Assembly (NCBI GenBank): GCA_034769895.1
Contig: CM068367.1
Coordinates: 1,314,805,046 to 1,314,869,045, forward strand
Reading direction: 5' to 3'
DNA from: Magicicada septendecula
Taxonomy: Eukaryota; Arthropoda; Insecta; Hemiptera; Cicadidae
Length of the DNA: 64,000 nt
Shown: positions 1 to 12,094 of the stretch, piece by piece
Layout of the letters: every line of letters starts with the position of its first letter
Position numbering within the stretch: the first letter of the stretch is position 1
The notes under the pieces: generated by a model
The model's input: the letters and a program-made list of their open reading frames with translations, nothing else
The model's database searches: none
What the model was told of the DNA's origin: nothing
Made by a program: the position numbers and the translations under genes

Positions 1-1332
1 TGAGCTGCACCATAAAGGCTGAAATGACAGACGACTAGTTATTACACAAAAAGTTTCTTTTTTTAAATAATTTTTTGCACAGGACGGTCGTTTGATTGAG
101 GTTTTGACTAAAATTAGTTTAGTCTTACGTGTTATATCAGCCTCTCTAACTTATCCGAGAGGCAAATAAAGTATTTCAAGATGGGAAACATTTTGAGCGA
201 CCGCAAGAAATTATGCTATTGGGTTATATGTCATTCTTTAAAAGACATGAATATACTTTTTTAACACCGGTTAGTTTTTAACGTTGGGCAGTTAGTGGAG
301 TTTTCAAGAAATACGACAAAAAAATTCTACCATTCGATAGAAATTTGACGAAGTACTTGGAGGCTCTGTTCCACTGTGTGTGGCGACATGTGATTGCCAA
401 CGAATAGGGACAGCGTCGTCAGAAATGAGGTTTCAGAAGTCAAGGTTGTGAGCACCAAGATATGGCCAAGTTAAAAACCACCATATTACGATCAGCTATA
501 AATTTATATAAGTTGACTAGGTCTTGAACGAAAAATGGACCTCCAACAGTCAGCACGGTGTACCAGTCTCGAGGGAACCCAAACTCAGGAAACGTTAGTC
601 GTAGATAACACATTTATTCAACAGAATTACATTATTATTTCATGACTTAAAAAAATACTTAACACAATATTGGTACAAACATATCACACAAGATCCAGAT
701 TTTACGTGCTTAGTTACATTTTTCTTACTTTATATTGTCTACTTTATTTTATTTCGTATAATTTGCGTTGTCGAGAGTTCCCTTGATTTCGCTTTGTGAA
801 ACCAAGTAAACCTTTCTTGTCAACCAAATTCGTAAATTATTCAGCAGTAAAATTGATCAAAGTTTGCACAGCAAAGAATAACACGGATAGTTTATTACCT
901 CTGTTACTATAAGAGTTATTAGTTGTTATTGGCAGCTAGGCGCTTTGTTATTGAAAGAAAGAAACAAAGCATTATTGTAAGGGGTATAATCAATCGGCGA
1001 AGTAAATAGCCCTGCCGCCCTAACTGCTTCCTGTAGGGAATGACTTGTGGGAGTCGCCATTCATTGTTCTGCTTCGTCTCTCGGTATTGCATGTCATTAA
1101 AGGGGGGGGGGGTCATTACCCTTATACGTCACAGCCTTCTCTTGTGCCCCACTTACTTATGTCGTTTCGCTCGGTTGTAAATTTTGTTATGACTGCTGCA
1201 GCTCATTGTGACCAGTTAATTATTCTGTCTGCCCTTCGCTGTTCTTATTCTCACTTTCTATAACATCCTCTTTATTCTATTCTTACTTCCTCTTCCTTTC
1301 TGTAGTTCAGCGTGTGTGTGTTATGTTAGCTC

Positions 1333-1334
<2 letters not shown>
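1..1334. other. AT-rich sequence, nothing recognised
   Basis: No exon, repeat end or RNA gene could be supported. A run of about ten G residues lies near 1102. Presumed intron or 5' flank of the metalloprotease gene. Confidence 0.4.

Positions 1335-1397
<63 letters not shown>
1333..1397. repeat. Compound microsatellite (TCTG)7 then (TC)n
   Basis: Seven TCTG units run directly into about eighteen TC units. The Ser/Leu-rich open frame across it is produced by the repeat. Confidence 0.95.
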
Positions 1398-1400
<3 letters not shown>

Positions 1401-1639
1401 CATTCATTCTTCTGTATGCCTCTCTGAGTCAATACATCGTTGAATTTAGGTCGGCTCGGTCCAAACAACATAGGCTATTACTTTATGTCAATAATTACGA
1501 GTAATTTAGATTTAACATTTGAGTCTACAAAATATCACCCAAATAGTGTCTGTAAAATATCAGTCAAAAATAGTGTTTTCATAAACGTAGACTATCTGTC
1601 TTCGAATATGTTACCAAATGTTATGAAAATCACGTGAAC

Positions 1640-1757
1640 TGGAGGAGTATGGCTGAGAATAGAGAAGAATGGCGAAATCTTCTGAAGAAGGCCAGGGCCC
1701 ACAAAGGGCTATCGAGCCGTCAATGATGAAGACGATGATGATGATGATGAAAATCAC
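1640..1757 (+). mobile_element. LINE 3' end, (GAT)n tail
   Basis: The + strand reads WRSMAENREEWRNLLKKARAH, a typical C-terminal tail of insect non-LTR reverse transcriptases (MAxDRxxWRxLxxxARAHxGL). It ends in a (GAT)n tract near 1733..1750, as expected of an RTE-like 3' tail. Only the last 100 bases survive. Confidence 0.65.
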
Positions 1758-1759
1758 AT

Positions 1760-2160
1760 GAATCCTGTGAGTAAAATATTATATTTCAGTTGTATAGATA
1801 CCTTGAATTGTAACATGGGCTTGAAGAACCTTCAATTCTAAATTTGGATTTGGTTAAAACCTTCATGGAGATTGTATACGTACAAATAGGGTTGAAGATT
1901 GTTAAAGAGTCATATCTTCAGTTAGTCTGTCGGTGATCGGGTGAGCCTTGGCGATACGCTGTTATCGTGACTACAGGATTTTCAGCTTATCGTAATTATT
2001 AAAGGTTTTATGATTTCAACTAATTATCGTTTAAAAGGCTCTCTTTCAGCTTCTGTTCGATGAAAACGTTACTTTTCAAACATAATTCCAGGGTTTATAC
2101 CATACTGGGATTATGAAGCCAGATAATTACGTAATGTAAACGAATTTTACGCGTATAAAT
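1760..2160. other. Unassigned intronic sequence
   Basis: AT-rich, with no recognised motif. Confidence 0.35.
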
Positions 2161-2570
2161 GACATTAAGTTAACGCCGTCGTCGACGTGGGTTGTGTAAC
2201 CCAATAGGCCAGCCGGCTTCAGTATTCATTCAGTAATAAACACCGGTCGGTTGAACGAACGAACCGACACCAGTCAGTATTTGTTTGTCTGTGCTGCGTG
2301 TATTCAGTTACTGGTCGTCGCTTGCTATTGCATGCGTATTACTTTACCATTGTGGTGGGCAGATGATCCGAGGGAAACCGGTTTCTCAATAAAATCTCTT
2401 CTCCCGGTCTGGACTCCACAGACCACAGACATAATCTCGTTGTACTTATTGTTACCGTTGTCGCTGTTATGTAGAATTAATAATAAACAAACTGCTGTGA
2501 ATGTACGTATGACGGCGCTGCGCTCGCTTTTGCCAAATGAATGGAATGGGGCCGTATTTTGAGCGCTTTC
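2161..2570 (+). other. CpG-richer block, possible promoter or 5' exon
   Basis: Base composition changes from AT-rich to CpG-bearing (GCCGTCGTCGACG near 2175). Two TCAGTA initiator-like sites occur near 2218 and 2273, and a hairpin (GGTCGGTT...AACCGACACC) lies near 2245..2272. An open frame to 2562 contains a hydrophobic run (LFVCAACIQLLVVACYC), but it has no upstream ATG that gives a convincing signal peptide and no clear donor. This could be a promoter with 5' UTR, an enhancer or a repeat fragment. Confidence 0.25.
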
Positions 2571-4138
2571 AAGAAAACTGAGAAGCTGAATTTATAACGT
2601 ACTGAGTGCTTATTATGTAGTACATACCTACGATAATTACGTTCCTTTTTCTTGCAAAGGCGTTAACACTTGAACAGCTCAGGAAACTATTAACTGTGAT
2701 TATGTAATCTAGAAACAGTTACAGATATAGTTAAATATATAAAGACGAATGAATGTAAGTAAATAAAAAATAATGATGGTTTGAGATGACACAGGTAAAA
2801 TGAATGCTGAGCTCAGAAATGTAAAGTAGTGAAGATCTTGTAGTAAATCTAGAAGCAGAGTGTCAGTGGGTGGGCGATCCTCACACGATATTAAATCCAG
2901 GATTTAGCATATAGAATAGCTTTTAATACAAAGGAGAAGAAGCTAACCTCTAGAAATATTGATTTCAAAAAACAATGAATACTCTTTTTAAAGTCTTTTA
3001 TGTAGCAAGTATGTTTCTGACTGGCTCTGAAGAGTTAGAAAGAGGTTCAAGGAATAATTATTTGTTGAGAGGCTTTTGAGATGATTCTGGAGGAGAATGC
3101 ACGTACACAATGATTAAGTATTTAAGGTACACACAGTTCCAGAAATCCTCAACTTACTTAAGTAAAGTAATTAACTTGGAACAACAACGGCTAAATTAGT
3201 ACGGCATTAGACCAAATAAAGAGTTAGAAATGAACTGATAACAAATAACAAGATGGACAGGATACCGGAGTTTGAAGTAAAAGGTTAACAATATAAACGA
3301 ATAAGGACTTCCGAATATGGCCAACCTCTGGATTTACGTTACAAGAAAATAATCTAGATGTAGATGTGCATAACCTCTAAAATATCTGGTCACCATGCAA
3401 TTGCTTTCGTAAGTTGACACCTTTCCACGAAATGTTTGTCTTTCATCTGGAAATAAAATTCTATCACCTACTGTCTTTTTTACTGTTTTCTTAGGTCTAC
3501 AAGAAAAGGGTATAGGTGAAATAAGTCACCTTAAGAAGATTTGATTGAATACTGCCTGTGACTAATTTCTAGATTAGTGAAGAAAAGTAACACACTTCGC
3601 AGAAATAAGGCTATGCCTTTCCGCGTTACATACTCGTAAGTATGTAATTTCATCCTTTAGAGTTGTGAATGCAGTTAGCCTCCTCTGATCATTTGCCACA
3701 ATTGGTTTCATAACTACAGTTTTCCGTACATGATCACAGTTAAACGTGGCCTGCCTTCTGTGGCGGGGAAAGTAGGTTGGAACTGTAAGAGAACGTCTTA
3801 TTTTAACGCTGTGTAGGACTTGGACGTGAGCCGATTACACATCCTCTGTCTTCCTCCTCATGCTCACGGTACAGTAACTGTTATTGCAACGTCATACTAT
3901 TTCTGGTTTTCACAGGATCATCTCAAAGATGTCAGTTGAAGATGTGATAACTCGTCTTCGCGCCAATCGAAATATCATACAATGGTAGATGCTGTTTTCA
4001 GTAATTCCTTGCTTTCAATTCAGAGGTTCTGTTAACATGGAAAGTTATTTTTAAGCCAGGTTATTTTTACACGATAAATATTGTTTAGTTATTTTTAACA
4101 AGAATTAGTTTATACTGTTAGTTGTATTTTATATTTTT
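2571..4138. other. Unassigned AT-rich sequence
   Basis: No coding, repeat or RNA feature recognised. Confidence 0.35.
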
Positions 4139-4149
4139 ACATTAACATA

Positions 4150-5019
4150 TTGGTAAATTATCAGGAGATATTCCTACAAATAATGGTGTGAGACAAGGTG
4201 TCCTATTCCACCGACACTTTTTAATATCTATATGGACGACATATTTCGGCGATGGACAGCTAAAGTTGACTCGGGAATATCACTTCAGCGAAATATTCTT
4301 GTGAATTCATTGCTTTATGCAGACGACAAGGTATGATACAGAAAACAGAAGACCAGTTACAAAGGGCGATATTTACGTTCAATAGCATCGTACAAGATTA
4401 TGGGCTTCAGATCTCTACTACAAAATCTAAAACGATAGCATTTAAGGGCATCCTATAAGAATAAGTTAGTCGTGAGTAATCAGATTTTGGATCAGGTAGT
4501 CATTTTAATTTATCTGGATTGTGATATCACATATGGAACCGATATTGTTTAGGATAGTAAGCTAACGAAATTCAGACGCATCTGTGGAACGATTCATAGG
4601 TATCTGAAAATTAAAACACGGAAGGATAGCCGACTGAAATGTTACAAAACTGTGGCTGTCCCCACATTCCTATATGCTAGTGAGACATGGACTCTTGGTA
4701 AAAGGTACGTACAGGGGATTCAGACGGCCGAAATCCTCTAAGAGGGACGCAAGGTTGTTCTCCCCCGGAAAAGGAACGAGGATATTAGACGCGAATTAAA
4801 CATTGTATCGTTACACCAGAAGACTGAAGACCACAGAAGGAGATGGTATGAACACTTGAACCGCATGCCAGATATCCGTCTACCCTGGCTGCCTTGGGTT
4901 ATCGCCCTAGTGGGAAGAGAGATGTCGGTAGACCGAGGAGGAGATGGGTTCCGGAACAGGTCTAGGGCCTAATCCTTGGAGTGGTGGTGATGATTATGAT
5001 GATGATGATGATGATGATG
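4150..5019 (+). mobile_element. RTE-like LINE, 5'-truncated, 11-bp target duplication
   Basis: Decayed reverse transcriptase on the + strand: NNGVRQG, then PTLFNIYMDDIFRRW, LLYADDK (catalytic A/YADD motif), KSKTIAFKG, and the C-terminal GKRDVGRPRRRWVPEQV. It ends in a (GAT)n tail. ACATTAACATA (4139..4149) before it and ACATTAACGTA (5020..5030) after it form an 11-bp target duplication with one mismatch, which fixes both ends. The frame is interrupted many times by stops and shifts. The endonuclease and the N-terminal RT part are missing because of 5' truncation at insertion. Confidence 0.85.
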
Positions 5020-5030
5020 ACATTAACGTA

Positions 5031-6160
5031 CATAACTTTGAAGAATAGTATAGGCCTAATAGTTTTTGCCCCGAGTTATCGATGTGTTTCACTTCTTCGG
5101 TTTCTTCTGTGCTAAGCAACGTCCTTGTTAGCACCGTACACATTTCGCCTTCTGTGTACTGGAAATAAATTACGCATTCACGTTAAAACCTACTTACTGC
5201 TATCACAGGTGCGGTAAATCCTAATGGCTTATGCCTTCAATCTCCTTTATTGATAATAACTTCCAATGATATAAGAAAACATTTTAAGTATATACGACAT
5301 TAACTCAGAAAACGTGTAAGATATGTCTGTGAAACGTTTATTGCTTGTGGTAATAGTTTTTTTTATTTCAGTAAATAATTATTTTATAGTTATTCAGTAA
5401 TCGTAATAGTCATTTCAGATAACGAATGGATGTTTCATTAACCTAGGTAAGCTATTAGTTTTAATGGAAACGCGAAACGTTAATAATTATAATTTATAAT
5501 CTGGAACCGATGGTGAGTTTACGACGCCGATCCGTACAGCTGGAGGTTTTGTATAGCAGTACCATATTTGTGAGCCAAAAGGTCAGGGATCGTTCATTGT
5601 ACGCTTTCCCCATTGACCCAATACTACAATGTTGACTGTGAGACCCCGACCGAGGTCATAAAAAGTTACAGTTTATGACCATTTAGTAGCAGATAGTTTA
5701 AGGATATTATTATCGAATGACGTATCCATTCTGTGTACAGTCCGACAGCTGCAGTAGTTGTCTGCCGTTTACTGATCCTGACTGGAATACGTTCAAGAAC
5801 GTATGACTAACCATATACAGATTGCGGTTATGTAAATATTAATGATACGGAAGTGAAACGTATTTGAAGGAATAACAGGCGGTGCGAAGTGTCCACTGTG
5901 GGTCGAAAATATCACGTTTCCGACTGCCTAAGTATCATTGTGACTGGGGCTATTCTAGTTTAGTCAGTATTTTTTTTCTGAAGCCTTCGGTTACAGTTAT
6001 TATATGGAGTTGCACACACAGTGTCCGTGTTCCACAGCCATTTAGATAGAAATCCATTTCGGTTAAGTTCTTTTCACTTGGTATCTACTTGAATTATGAG
6101 GCCTATTCCAAATAGGAGTTTCCAAAGAACGAATGAGATGGATTCAAATTATCCTGGTTA
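5031..6160. other. Unassigned intronic sequence
   Basis: AT-rich. A TAGGCCTA octamer lies at 5052. No gene or element ends seen. Confidence 0.35.
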
Positions 6161-6168
6161 CTGTAGGC

Positions 6169-6773
6169 CAGTGGCGTGGTGTGGGTACATAACAGGGGTG
6201 AATTTTTTCTTGTACCAAGTGTTCTTTTTAGAGCATTTTCTTTAATTCGCAGGGAGAAGAAGAGGGCCCCGGTTCAACGGGATCTGACTCCATTATACTT
6301 ACACAGAATAAATCAGAACACAAATAATCTAATTAAAAATAATAAAGACAAACAGAGAAACACATAACTAAACGAACAAAACACAAATAGGTACGTAGTA
6401 TCTGCTGCACGTCAGTTCCGAAAACGAACATAGCTGCTAACTGAGCGTTTTGCCGGTTTATACAGCGGCAACACATTGGGTGGACGAATGTGTCCCCCTC
6501 TCACCCGTTTGTACAGTGACAACTACTACGAGGTCAATGACCGTACGCAATAAAACATTGCCGATGTCTGAGCCGGTAACACAAGACAATGCAAGTGCAC
6601 AGGAGTTCGGAAGCAATGCTACGCTTTCCTTAAAGTTTCCCTACTAATATTTTTCGGATTTCAAATTATTCAGTAACTCAAGTATTTGTTCTGTGATATA
6701 AGTTATATTATTTTCTCTTATTTCCAGTACTGTTGCCGCCGGCAACAGCGGTTACATGGACGCCACGCTACTG
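6169..6773. mobile_element. Non-autonomous hAT-type element, copy 1
   Basis: The element starts CAGTGGCGTGG and ends CCACGCTACTG, imperfect terminal inverted repeats. It is flanked by a perfect 8-bp duplication CTGTAGGC (6161..6168 and 6774..6781), the hAT signature. There is no transposase frame. A perfect hairpin GTTGCCG-C-CGGCAAC lies just inside the right end. It inserted at the 3' end of a minus-strand LINE. A second copy is at 62940..63577. Confidence 0.9.
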
Positions 6774-6781
6774 CTGTAGGC

Positions 6782-7250
6782 CTACAGTTCTTCTTCCCTA
6801 GCCTGTTTTTGATTAACTCTGTTCGCAAAAAAGATTTCTTCTTTATGCACGACAACCCAACGCAAGCTCTGGCTTCCAACACCAATCTTCTCCACTGTCT
6901 CCTATCCGTTGCCATCTCAGCGTAACTCCTCACATCCATTCTTCTGAGATCTTCCAGCACATCATCCAACCATCTTACCCTAGGTCGATTCCTCTTTCTG
7001 CTTTTATACACCTGTACTCTCAGGATTTTCTTTGGCATACTCTGATCATCCATACGCTCTAGGTGACCTAGTCATTGTATTCGTTGACCCTTCACGAATC
7101 AAACAGCGTCTTCATGCTTCAGTAGCTCGTCTATCTCCTGGTTATTTCTTACTCTCCGTTCATCATCTTCCTTAACCGGGCCATAAACACGTCGTACAAT
7201 CTTTCTTTTAAACCTTCGCATAAAGACTGTGTAAGTAAAAAAAAAGATGT
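6782..7250 (-). mobile_element. LINE 3' part, minus strand
   Basis: Read on the minus strand it gives MRRFKRKIVRRVYGPVKEDD, RVRNNQEIDEL, then LGHLERMDDQSMPKKIL, NRPRVRWLDDVLEDLRRM and RRQWRRLVLEARACVGL. This is the standard C-terminal region of insect LINE reverse transcriptases (FERKILRRIYGPV ... GHVxRM ... GRPRxRWLDxVxEDL). It is 5'-truncated near 7250 with one frame change between the two halves. The hAT copy sits at its 3' end. Confidence 0.8.
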
Positions 7251-7418
7251 TATGTGGTTTACTTATTTGGAGAAACAGTTTTTGATGCAATGTAACATAA
7301 AAGAGAGATCGGGGTAGCTCGTAATAATTTATTATCTCATGTTCGCTATACGCGGTGATCGCTTCGGGGAGCTGAAGAAAAGTCCAGTTGGGATACGATT
7401 CGAAACGTCACAATGTGT

Positions 7419-7871
7419 TGTTACGAAATACGGAACGTTCTAGTGCGTTCGATGATGTCATTCTACAGATTCCCGACTAGCCCTGCCGGTGTGCGTGTTT
7501 CTGCCAAGGCCGCGCTGAAGTATCCTCTAGAATTTTCGAGTGCCTGTTAAGGACGCATATTATGGAACCCTGCCGACTATAAATAGCCCACACCAGCCGC
7601 TTAGTTTTCAGTTTACTTCGGGCGATTACTCAACTCGTTTCAAGTGGCTATTAGTGAAAAATGATTTTTGTGCGGGACTCTATTAGTTGACATTATTATT
7701 GCGTGTGGATAAATTTTATTAGAATTATTGTGCGAGGATAATCTTGTTGAATAACTTGTTGATTACAAACTGTTAATTGTGATAATTAAAGCTGGTTTTT
7801 AGTGACTTCATTGGTGTCTTGTATTTTGTTTTCCACTGCACCGTACGACGATCAGTGAGACCGTCGTAACA
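7419..7871 (+). mobile_element. Solo LTR (Ty3/gypsy-like) with core promoter
   Basis: The 453-bp segment begins TGTTACGA and ends TCGTAACA, an 8-bp inverted terminus. It contains a TATA box (TATAAATA, 7578..7585) and an arthropod initiator TCAGTT about 32 bases downstream (7608..7613). Flanking tetramers GTGT and GTAT are near matches to a target duplication. No internal region is attached, so this is a fossil solo LTR. A diverged relative with the same promoter arrangement is at 14725..15542. Confidence 0.65.
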
Positions 7872-8888
7872 GTATACATGAGTGAATTACTTATGATATA
7901 CACATGTGTATACTGTATGTAGTGTATACGGAGGTAACTTACTATATAGGGACCCCGTGTGATATTTTCACTCACCAAGCTTTTTACAGTTAGTATTTAA
8001 AATAAACTCACAAGATTACGCAGCGTGTAAACATATGAAATTAATAATAATAACAAAACCTTTTTCTATCACGGAATATAGTGTAGAAGCACCATTCTTT
8101 TACAAATTGTAGAGCGTGTACCGTAGGGAGTGTGGCCAATTTATTAATATAATTATTTTACATAAGAACGTTAACAGAGAGAAAATTTTACCAAAATTAA
8201 TTTTTTTACCGAATTTTTTAAAGTTAATACCGAAATTAATTTTTCCCGCTACCCTGATTTATGTTCGACTCTTTCCGATTTATGTTTTCGGGCTTCGGAT
8301 CCTCGGCTCATTTTTTAAATCTGTTTCTCTTCCGAGATGTTGCCAAACTTATCCAGCGGTTGTACCTCTTTTCTTACGAGTCTCTTTGATTTTGTCTTCA
8401 GGTAGGGCTCCAGGCAGACCTCTATTTCTACTTTCGTCTGTTCTCAGTACGAAATCTTTTTGGGATACCTTTTGGATTCATTCTTACCAGATGTCCGCAC
8501 CGTTCTAATTCTGCGTGGACACAAATAGAAAGTCGTACACGTTCCAGTAAGGTGTTTTATTCCAAGTTCGCTTCTGATTTTTTGTTTTTTTTTTTTCAGT
8601 CGGCGCATAAATGTATTTGTATCATTCCAGCTTTTTCTCCACCTCAGGGATAACTGTGGCACTTGTAGAAACAGTGGCTTCCCAATTTGTAAATTTTTGA
8701 TCTTATTTTATTCTAACGCTGTACGATACCGGCGTTCGTGCACATATCAATGTGAATCCTTTATCGGAATCTTGATTTTTATTTTATTTTATAACTTTTA
8801 TTTAAATAGTTTTGCTGCTATTTGAAGCAACATTGCTACCAGTTTTATTTTCCTCTTTGTCAGGCCAATACGAGAAATGCGTTTTAGT
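7872..8888. other. Unassigned sequence
   Basis: AT-rich, with T-rich runs near 8580. Short open frames here have no recognised similarity. Confidence 0.35.
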
Positions 8889-8960
8889 CAGGGCTTGATT
8901 TCAGGGGGAACGCACCGGAACGGCGTTCCGGAACCTCTTGGATCCAAAAATAAATTACCG
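8889..8960. mobile_element. hAT-like element terminus
   Basis: CAGGGCTTGATTTCAGGGGG followed by the palindrome CCGGAACGGCGTTCCGG resembles a hAT-type left end. The right end and an 8-bp duplication were not found, so the extent is unknown. Confidence 0.35.
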
Positions 8961-10569
8961 AAAAATATATAAAAGGAAAACCTAATTACTACAAAAATTT
9001 ACTACTACTTTTTTAAATTGTGCACAAAGGATTGGGCACACAGAGTAAGGAAAGGTCAAGAAGCAAACAATATGACGGCACAATGATGAAACTACGGAAA
9101 CCTTTTCATAATGTCCGAACCACCGAAACCATCACTTAAGAGTTTGATTGCGTGACTATTCCAACCCGGGATGACGCCATGATGAGTGACATGTTTCCGA
9201 TTATCGTGCGGCTAACCTGACGACGAAGCTCTTTAACTTTATTATCTTTTTAGATACAAATTTATACATATGTTACATATTTTATAAGGCTTTAAAAATG
9301 TAATGTAGATCTCCTTTGTAATAACCTTATGTAAACTTATACACTAATATAAAATATATTTGTGTCCGTACAACTTTCGGGGATTGAGCCATTCCCTCAC
9401 CTATAATTTTAGAAATCAACCACTGCATTTAGTAGAATTTAAACGTTTCCTCCAGCCTCGGATCTTTTGACTGTTGTGACTACAAGTTTGCGTCGATAAA
9501 ACGACCAAGTACTGTCTGCTGGTGAGTCAGTATTAAAACCGGTCCGCGGTATCACATTTCACTGGTATGCCAGCCATGCGTAGAACTGTATGTGTGCCAT
9601 TACTGTGCATCAGTTTCTTCAGTTAAGCGTCTGTTAATTTTTGAAACCAACAGAAATCGTCGGGCGTGATTAAACTCGCCGTACGTCTGACTTCCCATCG
9701 TTAGTTATCTTGTAAGTGTTAACCCCCCGCGGCCAGAGCTTTCAAAACGTAATGATTATCATTACAAAAATGTGTACAAAGAAAACAACTGCTGTAGGTG
9801 TTGTAATGCGTTTTGAGAAGAACTGTAGGGAGACAAGAAGGTTTAATAATTATGCATTGGGGCATTTAATACCTTTTTTTTTGTACTTTCTAACACCAAG
9901 TGTTTATAATAATGATGATGAAGAGCTGCAGCATTTTGTAAACTACTATCTCGATTAAGTCATTAAATATATTCAAGGTTGCTTGTAAGCTCTTTTTGTT
10001 TTATTTTCTTTTTTTTTGTCCCACGTTCTGGCTTTGTTTCATTCAGTACGTACAGTTATTTGTAGCGTAGGTAATTACAAAGTTTAAATTGCACGTAGGA
10101 GGTGAACAGCACTGGAAAGCAGCGGCTACGTCAAAAAATATAACAAAACGGTAATTGCGAATAGCGAAAGTGTCGGGTTACCCGTAGACAAGATTATTGA
10201 CTAACGTGAAGCCCGTATGCACGCCTCTGGCGGTGAACAAGAATGAAAAGCGAACGAAATGAGGTGGCTTGATGAATGGTCTACTATTATCCGTAATGGA
10301 CGTGAACGTTTAAATGGGATCGTAGTGTGAGTGTGTGTGTGTTTGAAGTAAAACGAAATTATTGTATTTAACGCTGTAATATTGGCTACATCCGAACACC
10401 TGTCGATCCTCGGGTGGTCGTTACGCTTTGAAAATCAGCAGTTTTCTGAAATTTCTTGCAAAATTTATCAAGTTGTATGAATTTATCAAGTTACAGCATC
10501 GCATCAGGCTAGCTGTTTTTTTCCAAACAAAACATGTGTTTATACAATCCTAAATATTAGTTGAAAATA
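8961..10569. other. Unassigned sequence
   Basis: Mixed AT-rich sequence. The short frame at 9716..9958 has no recognised domain. Confidence 0.35.
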
Positions 10570-11312
10570 CGAGGGTCATCTCAAAAGTAAGTTTCCCTGA
10601 TTTAGGAAAAATAAAAACACATGTAAAAATTAAAAAGAAAATATACTTTTATTCAAAAACATGTACTTACTTTTCGATATAATCTCCAGCCTTGTGAATA
10701 CAGTTTCTGTAGCGTAAAAACAGTTTTTCAATTCCTTCTATGAACCACTGCGTGGCCAGATTTCGGAGCCAGGCGTCAACCTCTTCCGTATCCGTTTGGA
10801 AACGTTGTCCTCCTAGATGAAACGACGTTGACTGAGACGGAGGAGAATATGGAAATCACTAGGAGCCAAATCGGGTCAATATGAGGGATAGTCGAAAATA
10901 TCCCTTCGAAATGACTCCAACAAATTCTGCGTGACTCGCGAGGAATGAGGACGTGCGTTGCCGTGGAGCAGAAGAACTTCGTTGCTCAACAAAACTTTCC
11001 CTTTCACGAACGATGTATGCCACTTGAATGCTCGTGCACCCACATCCGTACACAGAAACTATGTGGTGATGAATTATAGCCGCTAATTCATTTTTTTGTA
11101 GCAACCTACGTACTTTGCAATCGGACACGCTGACAAATGGAACGTCCATGATTTTAAATATCGTGTTGTTGTTACGTTGCTACAGAACGGATGAGGTTTT
11201 GGCACTACTGCCACACACAAATAAAAGTTCTCCAATCTTCGTCAGCTTGCTTGCGCCACATCCCTCTAAAAAAAAAATATATAGGGAAACTTACTTTTGA
11301 AAATGATTCTCG
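10570..11312 (-). mobile_element. Internally deleted mariner element
   Basis: Terminal inverted repeats of about 29 bp: the left end starts CGAGGGTCATCTCAAAAGTA, and the right end read in reverse starts CGAGAATCATTTTCAAAAGT. The left end abuts TA, the mariner target. The minus strand carries transposase fragments: RAFKWHTSFVKGK, LLLHGNARPHSSRV, DIFDYPSY and PDLAPSDFHIL (the DxD region), and a C-terminal tail near AGDYIEK. The WHTSFVKG block belongs to the N-terminal DNA-binding half yet lies next to the HGNARPH catalytic half. That fits an internal deletion, as does the length of 743 bp against about 1.3 kb for whole mariners. Stops and shifts make it inactive. Confidence 0.85.
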
Positions 11313-11650
11313 TCGATTTGTAAGAAGGTAAGATAGTGTATTTATGCGGCCTTCATAACCATTTATACGACCATCGTTAAAACTCAGGGATTGCAACCGG
11401 TCATTTGAGCTCTTTAGATTTTTTAGCATCATTGGAAACGATGACTTACTCATTCTCGCTATACTATCTTCTTCTTCACGAATTCCTATACCTCGTATCC
11501 TCGTCAATCACTTTCCGTCACTCCTTCCTGTCCTTCATCCAAGCGTTCACGATAGCGAGTCAGTAAATAGAACACGTGAAGTTATCACGAAACAGCTCAG
11601 AAAGGCCGACTTACAAAATTAACACCATGAGATACGTTGTTTGATATGTA
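11313..11650. other. Unassigned sequence
   Basis: Nothing recognised. Confidence 0.35.
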
Positions 11651-12086
11651 CAGTGGCGTATCTTGAATTTGGTTTTGGGGGGGGGCCCGAGGTCGGGTCG
11701 GCTTCATACAACGAAAAACGAAGTTAAGACTAATCAAAACTGCTATCTTTAAAGTGGCTGAAAAACGCGTGATAAATCCTGAAATCAGTCCCATTAAAGT
11801 AATATTGTAATAACACAATAAAAATACGCGTTATTGAAACACGTTAAAAGATGATTATTGAGTGAATTGATTTTCCTATAGGCCTATTTCATAATTCAAA
11901 CGTATACCCTAATGCTGTGTAATAAATCTGTTTGTACATTTAAAAAAGAGCTACTATTACATTAACGTACACAACTGAAAAAAAATTACATAAAAGTGCC
12001 TAAAAATTAAGAGATTAACAAAATTCGTAAACTTTATCGACCCTCTGGGTGGGGGGGGGAGTCCCTCCGCCGTAAATGCGCCCCTG
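11651..12086. mobile_element. Non-autonomous hAT-type element, second family
   Basis: Starts CAGTGGCGTATCTTG and ends AAATGCGCCCCTG, with a perfect 8-bp target duplication GATATGTA (11643..11650 and 12087..12094). Internal G-rich and C-rich runs sit near each end. No transposase frame. A reversed fragment of the same family is at 25285..25400. Confidence 0.88.
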
Positions 12087-12094
12087 GATATGTA

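Noticed and set aside
2251-2562. Possible signal-peptide exon of the metalloprotease
   Set aside because: The hydrophobic run has no suitable upstream ATG, and no donor of the required phase was found. Kept only as a weak regulatory or exon candidate.
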